DNA of 64,000 bases from NCBI RefSeq assembly GCF_900205925.1, contig NZ_OAOD01000018.1:1-64000 (forward strand). The letters are read 5' to 3'. A model generated the notes under the pieces. That model was not told the DNA's origin and did no database searches. It saw only the letters and a program-made list of their open reading frames with translations. Positions within the stretch are counted from its first letter, which is position 1. Each line of letters starts with the position of its first letter. Both the position numbers and the translations under genes were made by a program. The DNA comes from Clostridium peptidivorans (GTDB lineage: Bacteria > Bacillota > Clostridia > Clostridiales > Clostridiaceae). Of this stretch, positions 33,847-41,409 are shown piece by piece.

Positions 33847-35073
33847 TTAATTTTCACAATTAGAGATTGGTTTTCCAGCTTCAATCATCACTTTACTGCC
33901 TAGCATGAAGAAACTCATAACAAACAGTACAAGTCCACTTCCTATAAGTAACCATTCTATTTTAATGAAGTCAGATATCGGTCCGAACACAAGCATTCCT
34001 AGCGGCATCATAATACTTGATATCATACCTAAAACGCCGAATACCCTGCCCAAAAACTCCTCCTCTACTTTCTCCTGTAATAAAACTGTTGCCGGTGTAT
34101 TAAAAATTGGCATCGCAAGGCCAACTAATCCTATGAAAATCAGATAAATCCAAAAAACAGAGATAGCTCCAAGTGCAAATGTACCTGCTCCAATAATAAG
34201 ATTTGATAGCACCATTGTGTGAACCTTGTTTTTGAAGCCTCCCCAAGAAGCCATAACGATACCGCCCACCATCATGCCAACAGAAAAGGTCATTTCAACT
34301 GCCGTTAGACGCCAAACATCATGCCCAAAACTACGTGTGACCTGTAGAGGCGTTAGAAATGCAACGGGTGCAGCAAATAAAAAGAAAATCCCACAAAACA
34401 AAAAGAACTTCTTAACATATTCATGATTTTTTATATAGTTGAATCCTTCATGCATATCGCTGAGATAGCTGGTTGTTTGCTTTTCCAATGCCTTTGCATG
34501 AACTGGGACATTCAAAAATAAGAGTAATGTTATAACTGCTATGGCTGCTGTAATAACATCTATAAAAAATATTGTTTCAATGGTAGCCACAGTTAACAGT
34601 GCGCCGCTAAGCATTGGTGAGGCCAGCATAACTAATGATTGTATACTGCTGTTTGTTCCATTCACCTTGGTAAGCTTATCCTCAGGCACAAGCTGCGGAA
34701 TCAATGCTCCTATGGCTGGCGTCTGAACCCCTGCCCCAAGAGCTCGTATAGCAGATGCTACAAAAAGCAACCATAGTGAATTGTATCCCATAAAGAATAG
34801 TATGGCTAAAATAAGCGTTGCTATTGCAATCATAGAATCTGATAAAATAATCAGCATCTTTCGATTATAGCGGTCAGCCCAAACCCCTGCAAATGGAGAA
34901 AGAAAAAAGGTAGGTAGAAAACCACAAATAATTGATATGGTCATCATTACACCAGATTGTGTTTTTAATGTAATATACCATCCAATTGCATATTGAACTA
35001 ACGTAGATCCAAAAAGAGATATGGTCTGACTCGTCAAAAATAATACTATATTTTTCTTCCAATTTTTATCCAT
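33847..35073 (-). CDS. MFS drug exporter (macrolide-efflux type)
   Basis: This roughly 408-aa transporter has 12 membrane segments and belongs to the MFS group that includes Mef macrolide exporters. Typical features are GWYITLKTQSGVMMTISI, the loop FAGVWADRYNRKM and AIGALIPQLVPEDKLTKVNG. The substrate is unknown; members export macrolides or other hydrophobic compounds. The ATG at 35073 follows AGGAG; a longer frame from 35097 runs into the site. The leader contains a terminator nested in a short reading frame, suggesting drug-inducible attenuation. Confidence 0.88.
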   Translation of the reverse strand: MDKNWKKNIVLFLTSQTISLFGSTLVQYAIGWYITLKTQSGVMMTISIICGFLPTFFLSPFAGVWADRYNRKMLIILSDSMIAIATLILAILFFMGYNSLWLLFVASAIRALGAGVQTPAIGALIPQLVPEDKLTKVNGTNSSIQSLVMLASPMLSGALLTVATIETIFFIDVITAAIAVITLLLFLNVPVHAKALEKQTTSYLSDMHEGFNYIKNHEYVKKFFLFCGIFFLFAAPVAFLTPLQVTRSFGHDVWRLTAVEMTFSVGMMVGGIVMASWGGFKNKVHTMVLSNLIIGAGTFALGAISVFWIYLIFIGLVGLAMPIFNTPATVLLQEKVEEEFLGRVFGVLGMISSIMMPLGMLVFGPISDFIKIEWLLIGSGLVLFVMSFFMLGSKVMIEAGKPISNCEN

Positions 35074-35171
35074 ATATAAAATATACACTCCTATCATTTT
35101 TATAATACGTAAAACATTAATTTTAAATTTTTTGAAATATCAGCATAATCAGTTTCAGCAAATAGCTTCCT

Positions 35172-35228
35172 CTAAGCTTTAGGACAAAACAAAAGACCTT
35201 TCCCAACTGCAAAGTTTTGAAAGGTCAT
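35172..35228 (-). CDS. Possible 18-codon leader peptide of the MFS exporter
   Basis: A frame of 18 codons (MTFQNFAVGKGLLFCPKA) begins with ATG and ends in TAG. The attenuator hairpin lies entirely inside it. No convincing ribosome binding site precedes the ATG, which is the main weakness. The position, about 100 bases before the exporter start, is typical of leader peptides that control antibiotic resistance genes. Confidence 0.45.
   Translation of the reverse strand: MTFQNFAVGKGLLFCPKA
35186..35226 (-). terminator. Attenuator hairpin in the MFS leader
   Basis: GACCTTTC and GAAAGGTC form an 8-bp perfect stem with a 16-nt loop. On the minus strand TTTTGTTTTG follows. It lies between the promoter at 35267-35295 and the exporter gene. 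Confidence 0.8.
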
Positions 35229-35266
35229 GATATCACGCTATGAATGTTTCTGCATAATTCAATTAT

Positions 35267-35295
35267 TTTATACAAAAATAATTGAACAAGTGTAA
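35267..35295 (-). promoter_or_regulatory. Promoter of the MFS exporter leader
   Basis: TTACAC and TATAAA are separated by 17 nt on the minus strand. Transcription from here would read through the short frame and attenuator before the exporter. The stretch 35296-35558 shows no gene. Confidence 0.55.
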
Positions 35296-35558
35296 CATAA
35301 ATATAAGGTAATATTATAATCTCATAATCCCATCCAAAGCTTTTCAGTAGTTTACCGCAACTTTAATAAACATATCTTATAAAAAGATGCCTTCATTTCT
35401 GCCCACACTACTTTTAATACTTAAATTTGGATAAGATTACATTCTCATTTTAAACAATCACCTCATATTTTTATTTTAAAAATTCCTTTAAATTATAGCT
35501 TGCAAAATAACTAATGTCAAGAATTTTTGGTATGCTTTCCCATAAATGATAGACATAA

Positions 35559-35693
35559 GTATTTGCAATTGGAGGAATAACAAAGGATAAAGTAAAAGCT
35601 GTTATACATGCAGGGGCAGCTGGAATGTGCATAATGTCCGAGGCTATGACTTGTTTAAGCCCAGTTGAGCTGAGTGACAGTTTTAGGATATAG
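35559..35693 (+). pseudogene. Remnant of a ThiE/TenI-type gene
   Basis: The plus strand encodes VFAIGGITKDKVKAVIHAGA followed by AGMCIMSEAMTC. This is the conserved C-terminal phosphate-binding region of thiamine phosphate synthase/TenI proteins. In-frame stops (TAG, TAA) lie immediately upstream, and no start or N-terminal domain remains. It is a decayed gene end. Confidence 0.72.
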
Positions 35694-35732
35694 CTATATG
35701 TTAAAAACAGCACTTTTGAATTTGGTTAAAAA

Positions 35733-35755
35733 GGCCGCCTTTTTAGCAGACGGTC
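35733..35755. terminator. Terminator after the FG-GAP protein gene
   Basis: GGCCGCC and GACGGTC pair with one mismatch and one G-U, flanked by AAAAA and TTTTT runs. It lies 25 bases beyond the stop at 35780 and can work in both directions. Confidence 0.7.
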
Positions 35756-35779
35756 TTTTTCATTAAATTGTAAGTATAC

Positions 35780-36502
35780 CTATACTTGTGATCCAAAAAT
35801 AGCTACATACTGATAATCCAAAACAAACCTGTTATCTTTCCATTTCAATGTATTCAAAACATAACCTAAAGAATCTGCATTATATCTACCAGCTATTCTT
35901 TGATATGCCAATAGCTCATATGTTCCATTTGCATCAAAATCCACAGGATATAAACCGCTTAAAGGATTTACAAATCCGCTAATTGGCTGCTTTAAAATTC
36001 CGTTCTTATCATATATTTCATTTAAATAATCTGCCCCCTTATAAGTTATGTCTATAATATATCTTTCATTATTTTTCTTACTGATAAATTCGACTTTGTA
36101 GTTATCTTTATAAGTAACCTCGTAATTGTATTCCTCATTATATACATTAAAGTCAAACAGTAATTTTGCTACATTGTCAATAAAGGAATAAATATAGTAA
36201 TACATTATTCCACCACTGCCACCTGTATTAATACCTATTAGGATATCATCTACACCATCCCCTGTAAAATCTCCTAAAAATAACGTAGGATTATATCCTG
36301 CATTATCACTAAGGGGTATACCCTTAAATCTACCCGTCATTCCGTCCTGTATTATAAGGGTGATATTTTGAATGAATGGACTATCTGGTGTCTTTGTGCC
36401 AGTTAAGTATACATTATCAGGTATCCTATCACCATTTACATCTCCTCTTGCATAAGCAACAATTCTTGGATATATCATATTTCTAAAATAACAATTATAC
36501 AT
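35780..36502 (-). CDS. FG-GAP/VCBS-like repeat protein
   Basis: This 240-aa protein without a signal peptide has FG-GAP-type calcium-loop repeats: ARGDVNGDRIPDNVYLTG, FLGDFTGDGVDDILIGI and a weaker VDFDANGTYELLAY. Each has the Asp-rich DxNGDGxxD pattern on a beta-propeller blade. Similar short proteins occur in sporulating Firmicutes, some near spore-coat genes, but the function is not known. It is transcribed divergently from the lectin-like gene at 36710. The ribosome binding site is AAGGAG. Confidence 0.78.
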   Translation of the reverse strand: MYNCYFRNMIYPRIVAYARGDVNGDRIPDNVYLTGTKTPDSPFIQNITLIIQDGMTGRFKGIPLSDNAGYNPTLFLGDFTGDGVDDILIGINTGGSGGIMYYYIYSFIDNVAKLLFDFNVYNEEYNYEVTYKDNYKVEFISKKNNERYIIDITYKGADYLNEIYDKNGILKQPISGFVNPLSGLYPVDFDANGTYELLAYQRIAGRYNADSLGYVLNTLKWKDNRFVLDYQYVAIFGSQV

Positions 36503-36605
36503 GATAACTCCTTTTCACTATAAACTTTGGTAATATCTTATGTGCTTAACAACAGCTATGTTACAAATTTTAATTTTTATCCTAAATAAAAAGCTATTTT
36601 TAATA

Positions 36606-36646
36606 TAAAAGTTGTTACCCGTCCCCTGTCCTTGTAACAACTTTTA
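36606..36646. repeat. 13-bp hairpin with a family A-like core
   Basis: TAAAAGTTGTTAC and GTAACAACTTTTA are exact complements; the loop carries CCGTCCCC, as in family A right arms. It lies in the divergent promoter region between the FG-GAP and lectin-like genes. Confidence 0.7.
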
Positions 36647-36709
36647 CCTTTAAGAATACAATATAATTGGTAACAATTTAACCCCTAGCAAAATCCAAGG
36701 AGGTTTTCA

Positions 36710-38023
36710 ATGTATAATCCATTTTTTTATTGTGATAATTGTAGTGAGCAAAATATTTGTCCATTTTTAAATGACCAAATGAGAAGCTTTGATAGCTTTG
36801 AAGACTTTGATGAATTTGAAAATTTTAATCCTTTTTATGCAGAAGATTACTTCGATAATTTTAGAGCTCCTCAGGAGGAAGTAAATAGAATATTATCACT
36901 ACTTAATACTCAGAGGCCTGAACTTAATAAAAATTTTCAACCGATAATCGATAATTACTTTAAAAATGCTATATCCTATACAATAGACAACGCCTCAAGA
37001 CATACTGGAGATATTAATCAAAGAACAAATGCTATATTTAACGACTTCAGAAGAGATTATGATTGGATGTTCTCTGCTCTTCGTGCTGCTGGTATCCCTA
37101 ATAACATAATAAATTCAACTATTAGAGATATAATAGAATTTGTTTTAAGAAATATTGGCAGACCTCCCTCACCAGGCCCTGGACCTGGGCCTGGACCTGC
37201 CCCTGGACCTGGTGATAGGTGGAGTCAATGGGAAGACCTTGGAGGAGTTTTAAAGTCCGCTCCTGGTGTTTCCTCATGGGGACCTAATAGACTTGATACC
37301 TTCGCAACTGGAGATGATAATGCTTTATATCATAAATGGTGGGATGGTTCTCGCTGGAATGATTGGGAAAGGCTTGGCGGAATATTAACTTCAGCTCCTG
37401 GTGCGGTTTCCTGGGGCCCAAATAGAATTGATGTATTTGCTTCAGGTACAAATTATGCTATGTGGCATATATTCTGGGATGGTTCCCGCTGGAGCAGTTG
37501 GGAAGATCTTGGTGGAGTTTTGACCTCTTCCCCTGCTGCTTCTTCTTGGGCACCAAACAGAATAGATACCTTTGTAAGAGGTAGTAATAATGCTTTATAC
37601 CATAAATGGTGGGATGGTTCCCGTTGGAGTGATTGGGAAAATCTTGGTGGAACATTAACTTCTGCTCCCACTGCAGTTTCTTGGGGTCCAAATAGAATTG
37701 ATGTATTTGCCCGCGGTGAGCGTAACCGCTTGTATCATAAATGGTGGGATGGTTCTCGCTGGAGTAATTGGGAGGACCTTGGTGGAAACTTAACTTCAGC
37801 TCCTGCAGTATCCTCTAGAGCAGCCAATAGACTTGAAGTATTTGCTAGAGGACAAAATAACCAATTAATGACAATGTCTTGGAATGGCTCTCGCTGGAGC
37901 AACTGGAGTAATCTTGGGGGTACCATAACCTCGGATCCAGCTGCAGTATCTTGGGGACCAAATAGAACTGACGTATTTGCCAGAGGTACAAACAATGCTA
38001 TGTGGCATATTTGGAGAGATTAG
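36710..38023 (+). CDS. PLL/tectonin-like lectin with six repeats and GPG hinge
   Basis: This 437-aa protein lacks a signal peptide. Residues 1-150 are a helical N-terminal domain with four Cys near the start ([13 protein letters not shown]). A Gly-Pro hinge ([16 protein letters not shown]) follows at about 155-170. Then come six repeats of about 46 residues, each of the form W-x-x-LGG...S-W-G-P-N-R-x-D-x-F-A-x-G...[11 protein letters not shown]. They match the DUF346/PLL-type beta-propeller of carbohydrate-binding lectins. The repeats are also alike at DNA level (GGGATGGTTC recurs). Known PLL propellers have seven blades, so a partial blade or dimerisation may complete it. Binding of fucose-like sugars is family knowledge, not shown here. 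A role on the spore or cell surface is inferred. The ribosome binding site is AAGGAGG. Confidence 0.85.
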   Translation: MYNPFFYCDNCSEQNICPFLNDQMRSFDSFEDFDEFENFNPFYAEDYFDNFRAPQEEVNRILSLLNTQRPELNKNFQPIIDNYFKNAISYTIDNASRHTGDINQRTNAIFNDFRRDYDWMFSALRAAGIPNNIINSTIRDIIEFVLRNIGRPPSPGPGPGPGPAPGPGDRWSQWEDLGGVLKSAPGVSSWGPNRLDTFATGDDNALYHKWWDGSRWNDWERLGGILTSAPGAVSWGPNRIDVFASGTNYAMWHIFWDGSRWSSWEDLGGVLTSSPAASSWAPNRIDTFVRGSNNALYHKWWDGSRWSDWENLGGTLTSAPTAVSWGPNRIDVFARGERNRLYHKWWDGSRWSNWEDLGGNLTSAPAVSSRAANRLEVFARGQNNQLMTMSWNGSRWSNWSNLGGTITSDPAAVSWGPNRTDVFARGTNNAMWHIWRD

Positions 38024-38040
38024 TTAAATAAAAAGAAAAA

Positions 38041-38075
38041 GCCGGTCTAGGTGATATCTAAGCACCTCGGCCGGC
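38041..38075 (+). terminator. Terminator after the lectin-like gene
   Basis: GCCGGTCTAGGTG and CACCTCGGCCGGC pair with a short internal bulge and a 9-nt loop. A T-rich stretch follows. It lies 18 bases past the stop codon. Confidence 0.75.
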
Positions 38076-38094
38076 AATTTATCTTTATCGGATT

Positions 38095-38781
38095 TCACAT
38101 TGAAGCATTAGACTTGCCACTTGCCATGTGGGTGGCACTCTTGTAGCCCATAACTACTATCCAAACGTAGGCTAGAGTCTTTGGTATCATCAATATCCCA
38201 ATCCATCTGATTGTAGTAGCCCAAATCACAACAGGAATATAAAAAGCAAAAGATAGCATAATTGCAAGCCACATAAACTTAAAATTGGTATCATTATGTT
38301 TTTTAGCTTCAACATAAAAAATGCAAATTATAATAATTCCCATTATGGCAAATGGAATATTTCTGTATATTCCCCATGAAACTGGAGCGTAATAGTTTAG
38401 CCAGTCATTTTGAGGGAACAAGCATAATGCTATTCTTACAATTCCTAAAGCATAAATTGAAAATGTAAGCTTTTTGTATCCTTCAATATTATAACGCTGT
38501 CTCCATATGTGGTACAAAATCACATAAAATATGGTCATGGTAATAGATGTTACTAATTTGCCAAATCCAAGTGCAGCAGCATTGGCTTCAAGTCCAATTG
38601 TTAAAAGCGCATAGGATCTAGGTATTAAATGGAAGGCATCCCCTGATCCTAATAAAATTGCCATCCAACCAAAAAGTTTGTACTGCTTATTGTCACCACT
38701 GTTTCTTACCATTTTTAATCCCAGTGTAATAACGCCAAATAAATAAGCTACATCAAATAAAGTTTCCATAATTGCCTGCAT
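38095..38781 (-). CDS. Seven-helix membrane protein, probable TetR target
   Basis: This roughly 228-aa protein has about seven membrane segments (DVAYLFGVITLGL, LFGWMAILLGSGDAF, FAIMGIIIICIFYV and others). I do not recognise the family beyond an uncharacterised membrane protein. The ATG at 38781 follows AAGGAG with 8-nt spacing. The last dozen codons (SATHMASGKSNASM) are encoded by a family B repeat arm at 38118-38139. Upstream, TGAACATAGTTCA matches the palindrome in front of the adjacent TetR gene, so it is probably repressed by that regulator. Confidence 0.8.
   Translation of the reverse strand: MQAIMETLFDVAYLFGVITLGLKMVRNSGDNKQYKLFGWMAILLGSGDAFHLIPRSYALLTIGLEANAAALGFGKLVTSITMTIFYVILYHIWRQRYNIEGYKKLTFSIYALGIVRIALCLFPQNDWLNYYAPVSWGIYRNIPFAIMGIIIICIFYVEAKKHNDTNFKFMWLAIMLSFAFYIPVVIWATTIRWIGILMIPKTLAYVWIVVMGYKSATHMASGKSNASM
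38118..38139. repeat. Family B arm inside a coding sequence
   Basis: CACTTGCCATGTGGGTGGCA plus CT is identical to the right arm at 23442-23463. It supplies the C-terminal codons of the membrane protein gene. No left arm is found nearby. Confidence 0.85.
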
Positions 38782-38806
38782 ATTAATCACTCCTTATTGC
38801 CATATA

Positions 38807-38819
38807 TGAACATAGTTCA
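38807..38819. promoter_or_regulatory. Probable TetR operator upstream of membrane protein
   Basis: TGAACATAGTTCA is a palindrome (5-bp arms TGAAC/GTTCA, 3-nt centre). It differs by one centre base from the palindrome in front of the TetR gene. Confidence 0.65.
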
Positions 38820-38857
38820 TTCTTATTTATATTAAAAATCATACCTAAGTATGACCT

Positions 38858-39424
38858 TTAATCACATAATATTCTTTTTAAAATCATAGTTAAAAAACTA
38901 ATATCTTCTTCATCTTTTTTAAGCATTATAAGCATATTTTCAAATATAAATTCTGCCATTCTTTCCTTTGAAACAATCTCATTCCAAGGGTACTGCCTTA
39001 AGCAATTATCCATATCCATCAAGATTATAATCCTTAAGTATATTTTTTTAAAGTATTCGTTTTGCTTTTGCTTGCCAAACAATTTTTCCTGTGATTTTAA
39101 AAGAGAAAGTTGTTCCAACCAATTTTCCTTGAATTTATGAAGATAAACATATAATAAGTCATATATTATCTCCAAGTTTTCATAGAAATCATTGTGTTCA
39201 AGACTTTTCCAATCAACATTTGAGAAGCCTCCTTCCCAAAAATCCTCAATGACAGCTACCAGTAACTCTCCCTTTGAAGGAAAGTAATTATATACCGTAC
39301 CTATAGCAATACCACTTTGTTTTGCAACAGAACGTATATCCATCTTTGTGATGCCTTGACTTGCAGCAATATCCTTAGCTGCTGATAAAATAATATCCTT
39401 ATAGTTTTTATTATGATTTTTCAT
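38858..39424 (-). CDS. TetR family regulator
   Basis: This 188-aa protein has an N-terminal TetR helix-turn-helix (ILSAAKDIAASQGITKMDIR followed by SVAKQSGIAIGTVYNYFPSK) and a helical ligand-binding domain without recognisable specificity. It lies directly upstream of the membrane protein gene on the same strand. A matching palindrome stands before each gene, so it likely represses both. The ribosome binding site is AGGTGGTGA at somewhat long spacing. Confidence 0.9.
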   Translation of the reverse strand: MKNHNKNYKDIILSAAKDIAASQGITKMDIRSVAKQSGIAIGTVYNYFPSKGELLVAVIEDFWEGGFSNVDWKSLEHNDFYENLEIIYDLLYVYLHKFKENWLEQLSLLKSQEKLFGKQKQNEYFKKIYLRIIILMDMDNCLRQYPWNEIVSKERMAEFIFENMLIMLKKDEEDISFLTMILKRILCD

Positions 39425-39441
39425 GCCTTTATATCACCACC

Positions 39442-39454
39442 TGAACATTGTTCA
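39442..39454. promoter_or_regulatory. Probable TetR autoregulatory operator
   Basis: TGAACATTGTTCA is a 13-bp palindrome 18 bases upstream of the TetR start codon, matching the one at 38807-38819. Confidence 0.65.
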
Positions 39455-39636
39455 TCTTGATTATATACTAAGGATATATACTTGTCAACTACTGCACTTA
39501 CCTAATTGCTCTGCATGAAATTCACGAGGATTAAATGTATCCTCTAGCTAATATAATTTTTCAGAAAAATGATATATCAGTCTGTTTTAGCTTCCATGAT
39601 ATACATTATTCACCACAACTATAATAAATTCTTTCT

Positions 39637-40653
39637 CTAATTTAAAGGTAGAAACACTGAAAAAACAGAACCTTGTCCTACTTTTGATTTTACTTTAATA
39701 TAGCCATTTTGCTTAGAAATAATTTGTCTTGTAAGATATAGTCCTAGCCCTATTCCTTCCTCATCTTTACTACCCTCTCCCCTATAAAATCTCTTAAATA
39801 TGTTATTAATTTCTTTTTCATTTATACCTATTCCATTATCAGCAATATCTATTCTTACAAACATCTCATATTGTATTATTTCGATGGCAATACTCCCACC
39901 AAAGTTTGTATATTTTACAGCATTATCAATAATATTAAAAATTGCTTCTACTGTCCAATTTTTATCAATGTTTAAAGCAACATCTTGTACAGCATTAAAC
40001 TTAATTTCTATATCTTTAACTTTAGATTTTTGGTATGTCTGCTTGATTGCAGTTAAACAAACATCATTTAAACTAGTTTGTCTTGGAATTAGTTTAATTA
40101 CTCCACCTTCAAGACGGGACATTTTAATCATACTCTCCATTAAGAAGCTAAGTTTCTCAATTTGACTTTGCATGTTTTTGCTAAATTCAGTGTATTCATC
40201 TTTTGAAATTGAACTATCCTGTAAAAGTTCATAATATAATTTTAAATTTGACAAGGGAGTTTTTAGTTGATGTGAGATATCCGAAATGAGCAGCTTTATT
40301 TCATCCCGCTCCTTTTTTATTCTTGTGTTTTGTACTTTTAATATATTTGTTAGCTTGATCACCTGGGATTGCAACTTTCCTAACATATCATCATTTAAAA
40401 CTGAAAATACTTCCTCGTCATTCATATCTATAATGGAGGCAATAAGCCTTGAAAGTTGACTTAACATATATTCCATGTGCTTTCTTAGAGCGTATATTAA
40501 TATTCCTGATAAGGCTGCCATTATACTGCAAAATATCACAATTGCCATCAGCAAAGCAGTGTTATTGTAGGTAATCCATATATAATATCCAAAGGCAGTA
40601 CCGCAGATTGCAATTGCGGTAAAGTACATAGCTATTTTAAAATTAATATTCAC
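39637..40653 (-). CDS. Sensor histidine kinase with short sensory loop
   Basis: This 338-aa kinase has two N-terminal membrane segments (ITYNNTALLMAIVIFCSIMA in the second) and almost no extracellular loop, the layout of intramembrane-sensing kinases. HisKA has LISDISHQLKTPLSN, and HATPase has NIIDNAVKYT, DNGIGI and GIGLGLYL. It starts with GTG at 40653, overlapping the regulator stop by 4 bases (GTGA). It is the last gene in the set ATPase, permease, regulator, kinase. By analogy with Bce/Vra-like systems it probably senses cell-envelope-active peptides through the transporter. Confidence 0.88.
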   Translation of the reverse strand: MNINFKIAMYFTAIAICGTAFGYYIWITYNNTALLMAIVIFCSIMAALSGILIYALRKHMEYMLSQLSRLIASIIDMNDEEVFSVLNDDMLGKLQSQVIKLTNILKVQNTRIKKERDEIKLLISDISHQLKTPLSNLKLYYELLQDSSISKDEYTEFSKNMQSQIEKLSFLMESMIKMSRLEGGVIKLIPRQTSLNDVCLTAIKQTYQKSKVKDIEIKFNAVQDVALNIDKNWTVEAIFNIIDNAVKYTNFGGSIAIEIIQYEMFVRIDIADNGIGINEKEINNIFKRFYRGEGSKDEEGIGLGLYLTRQIISKQNGYIKVKSKVGQGSVFSVFLPLN

Positions 40654-41330
40654 TCCATCTCACCCCATGTATATCCAATTCCAAATACTGTAATTATATA
40701 CTTTGGATTTCTAGAATCACCCTCAATCTTTTGCCTCAATCTACGAATATTTACGCTTAACGTGTTTTCGTCAACAAAGTTGCCATCAACGTCCCACAAT
40801 CTTTCTAATATAACCTGTCTTGATATAACCTGTCCTTTGTTTTTGGTAAGCAGCTCCACTAGCTTATATTCCTTTGTAGTTAGCTTGATAACTTCTTCTG
40901 CTTTTTTTAAAATCATCATATCATAATCAATGGTTATATCTTTATACATAAATATGTTCTTCTCTTTTATATTCGTTCTTTTTAGTACAGCAATAATCCT
41001 CTGTTTTAAAATTTCTATAGAAAATGGCTTTGTGATATAATCATCACATCCTGTTTGAAAGCCCTGAATAATATCTTGTTCGGTATCATTAGCTGTTATA
41101 AAAATTATAGGTGATTCGGAATTTTTTCGGATTTCCTCACAGAGTTTTAATCCATTTTCATGTGGCAAATTGATATCAAGCAGTATCAAATCAATACTGT
41201 TATTCGAAAAAGCAATGAGGCCTTCATCATAATTGAAAGTGCTTATGACATTATAAGCACTCTTTCCTAAGGCATATGAAATACCTTTATTTAAGAGTTT
41301 GTCGTCCTCCACTATTAATATATTAATCAA
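40650..41330 (-). CDS. OmpR-family response regulator
   Basis: This 226-aa protein has a receiver domain (ILIVEDDKLLN, phospho-Asp in LILLDINLPHE, Lys in ITKPFS) and an OmpR-type winged helix (LTTKEYKLVELLTKN, NTLSVNIRRLRQKIEGD). The start appears to be TTG at 41330 after GGTGGTGA. TATAAT with a TTTATG -35 at 17-nt spacing lies just upstream, so it may have its own promoter besides read-through from the permease. It pairs with the kinase that overlaps its end. Confidence 0.88.
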   Translation of the reverse strand: MINILIVEDDKLLNKGISYALGKSAYNVISTFNYDEGLIAFSNNSIDLILLDINLPHENGLKLCEEIRKNSESPIIFITANDTEQDIIQGFQTGCDDYITKPFSIEILKQRIIAVLKRTNIKEKNIFMYKDITIDYDMMILKKAEEVIKLTTKEYKLVELLTKNKGQVISRQVILERLWDVDGNFVDENTLSVNIRRLRQKIEGDSRNPKYIITVFGIGYTWGEME

Positions 41331-41371
41331 AAAATCACCACCATATCATGTACATATTATACCAACTAATT

Positions 41372-41398
41372 AAGGATACATAAATGCTATGTATCCTT
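41372..41398 (-). terminator. Hairpin between permease and regulator genes
   Basis: AAGGATACATA and TATGTATCCTT form an 11-bp perfect stem with a 5-nt loop, 12 bases past the permease stop. The T-run is weak (TTAATTAGTT), so it may be a partial terminator or an RNA processing site. Confidence 0.55.
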
Positions 41399-41409
41399 GA
41401 TTTAGTAAT

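Noticed and set aside
35471-35713. 80-codon open frame on the minus strand
   Set aside because: It is antisense to a recognisable ThiE/TenI remnant on the plus strand, has no good ribosome binding site and resembles no protein.
37200-38020. Tandem repeats as a CRISPR-like or satellite array
   Set aside because: The period is about 140 bases, is in frame and encodes the 46-residue lectin repeats.
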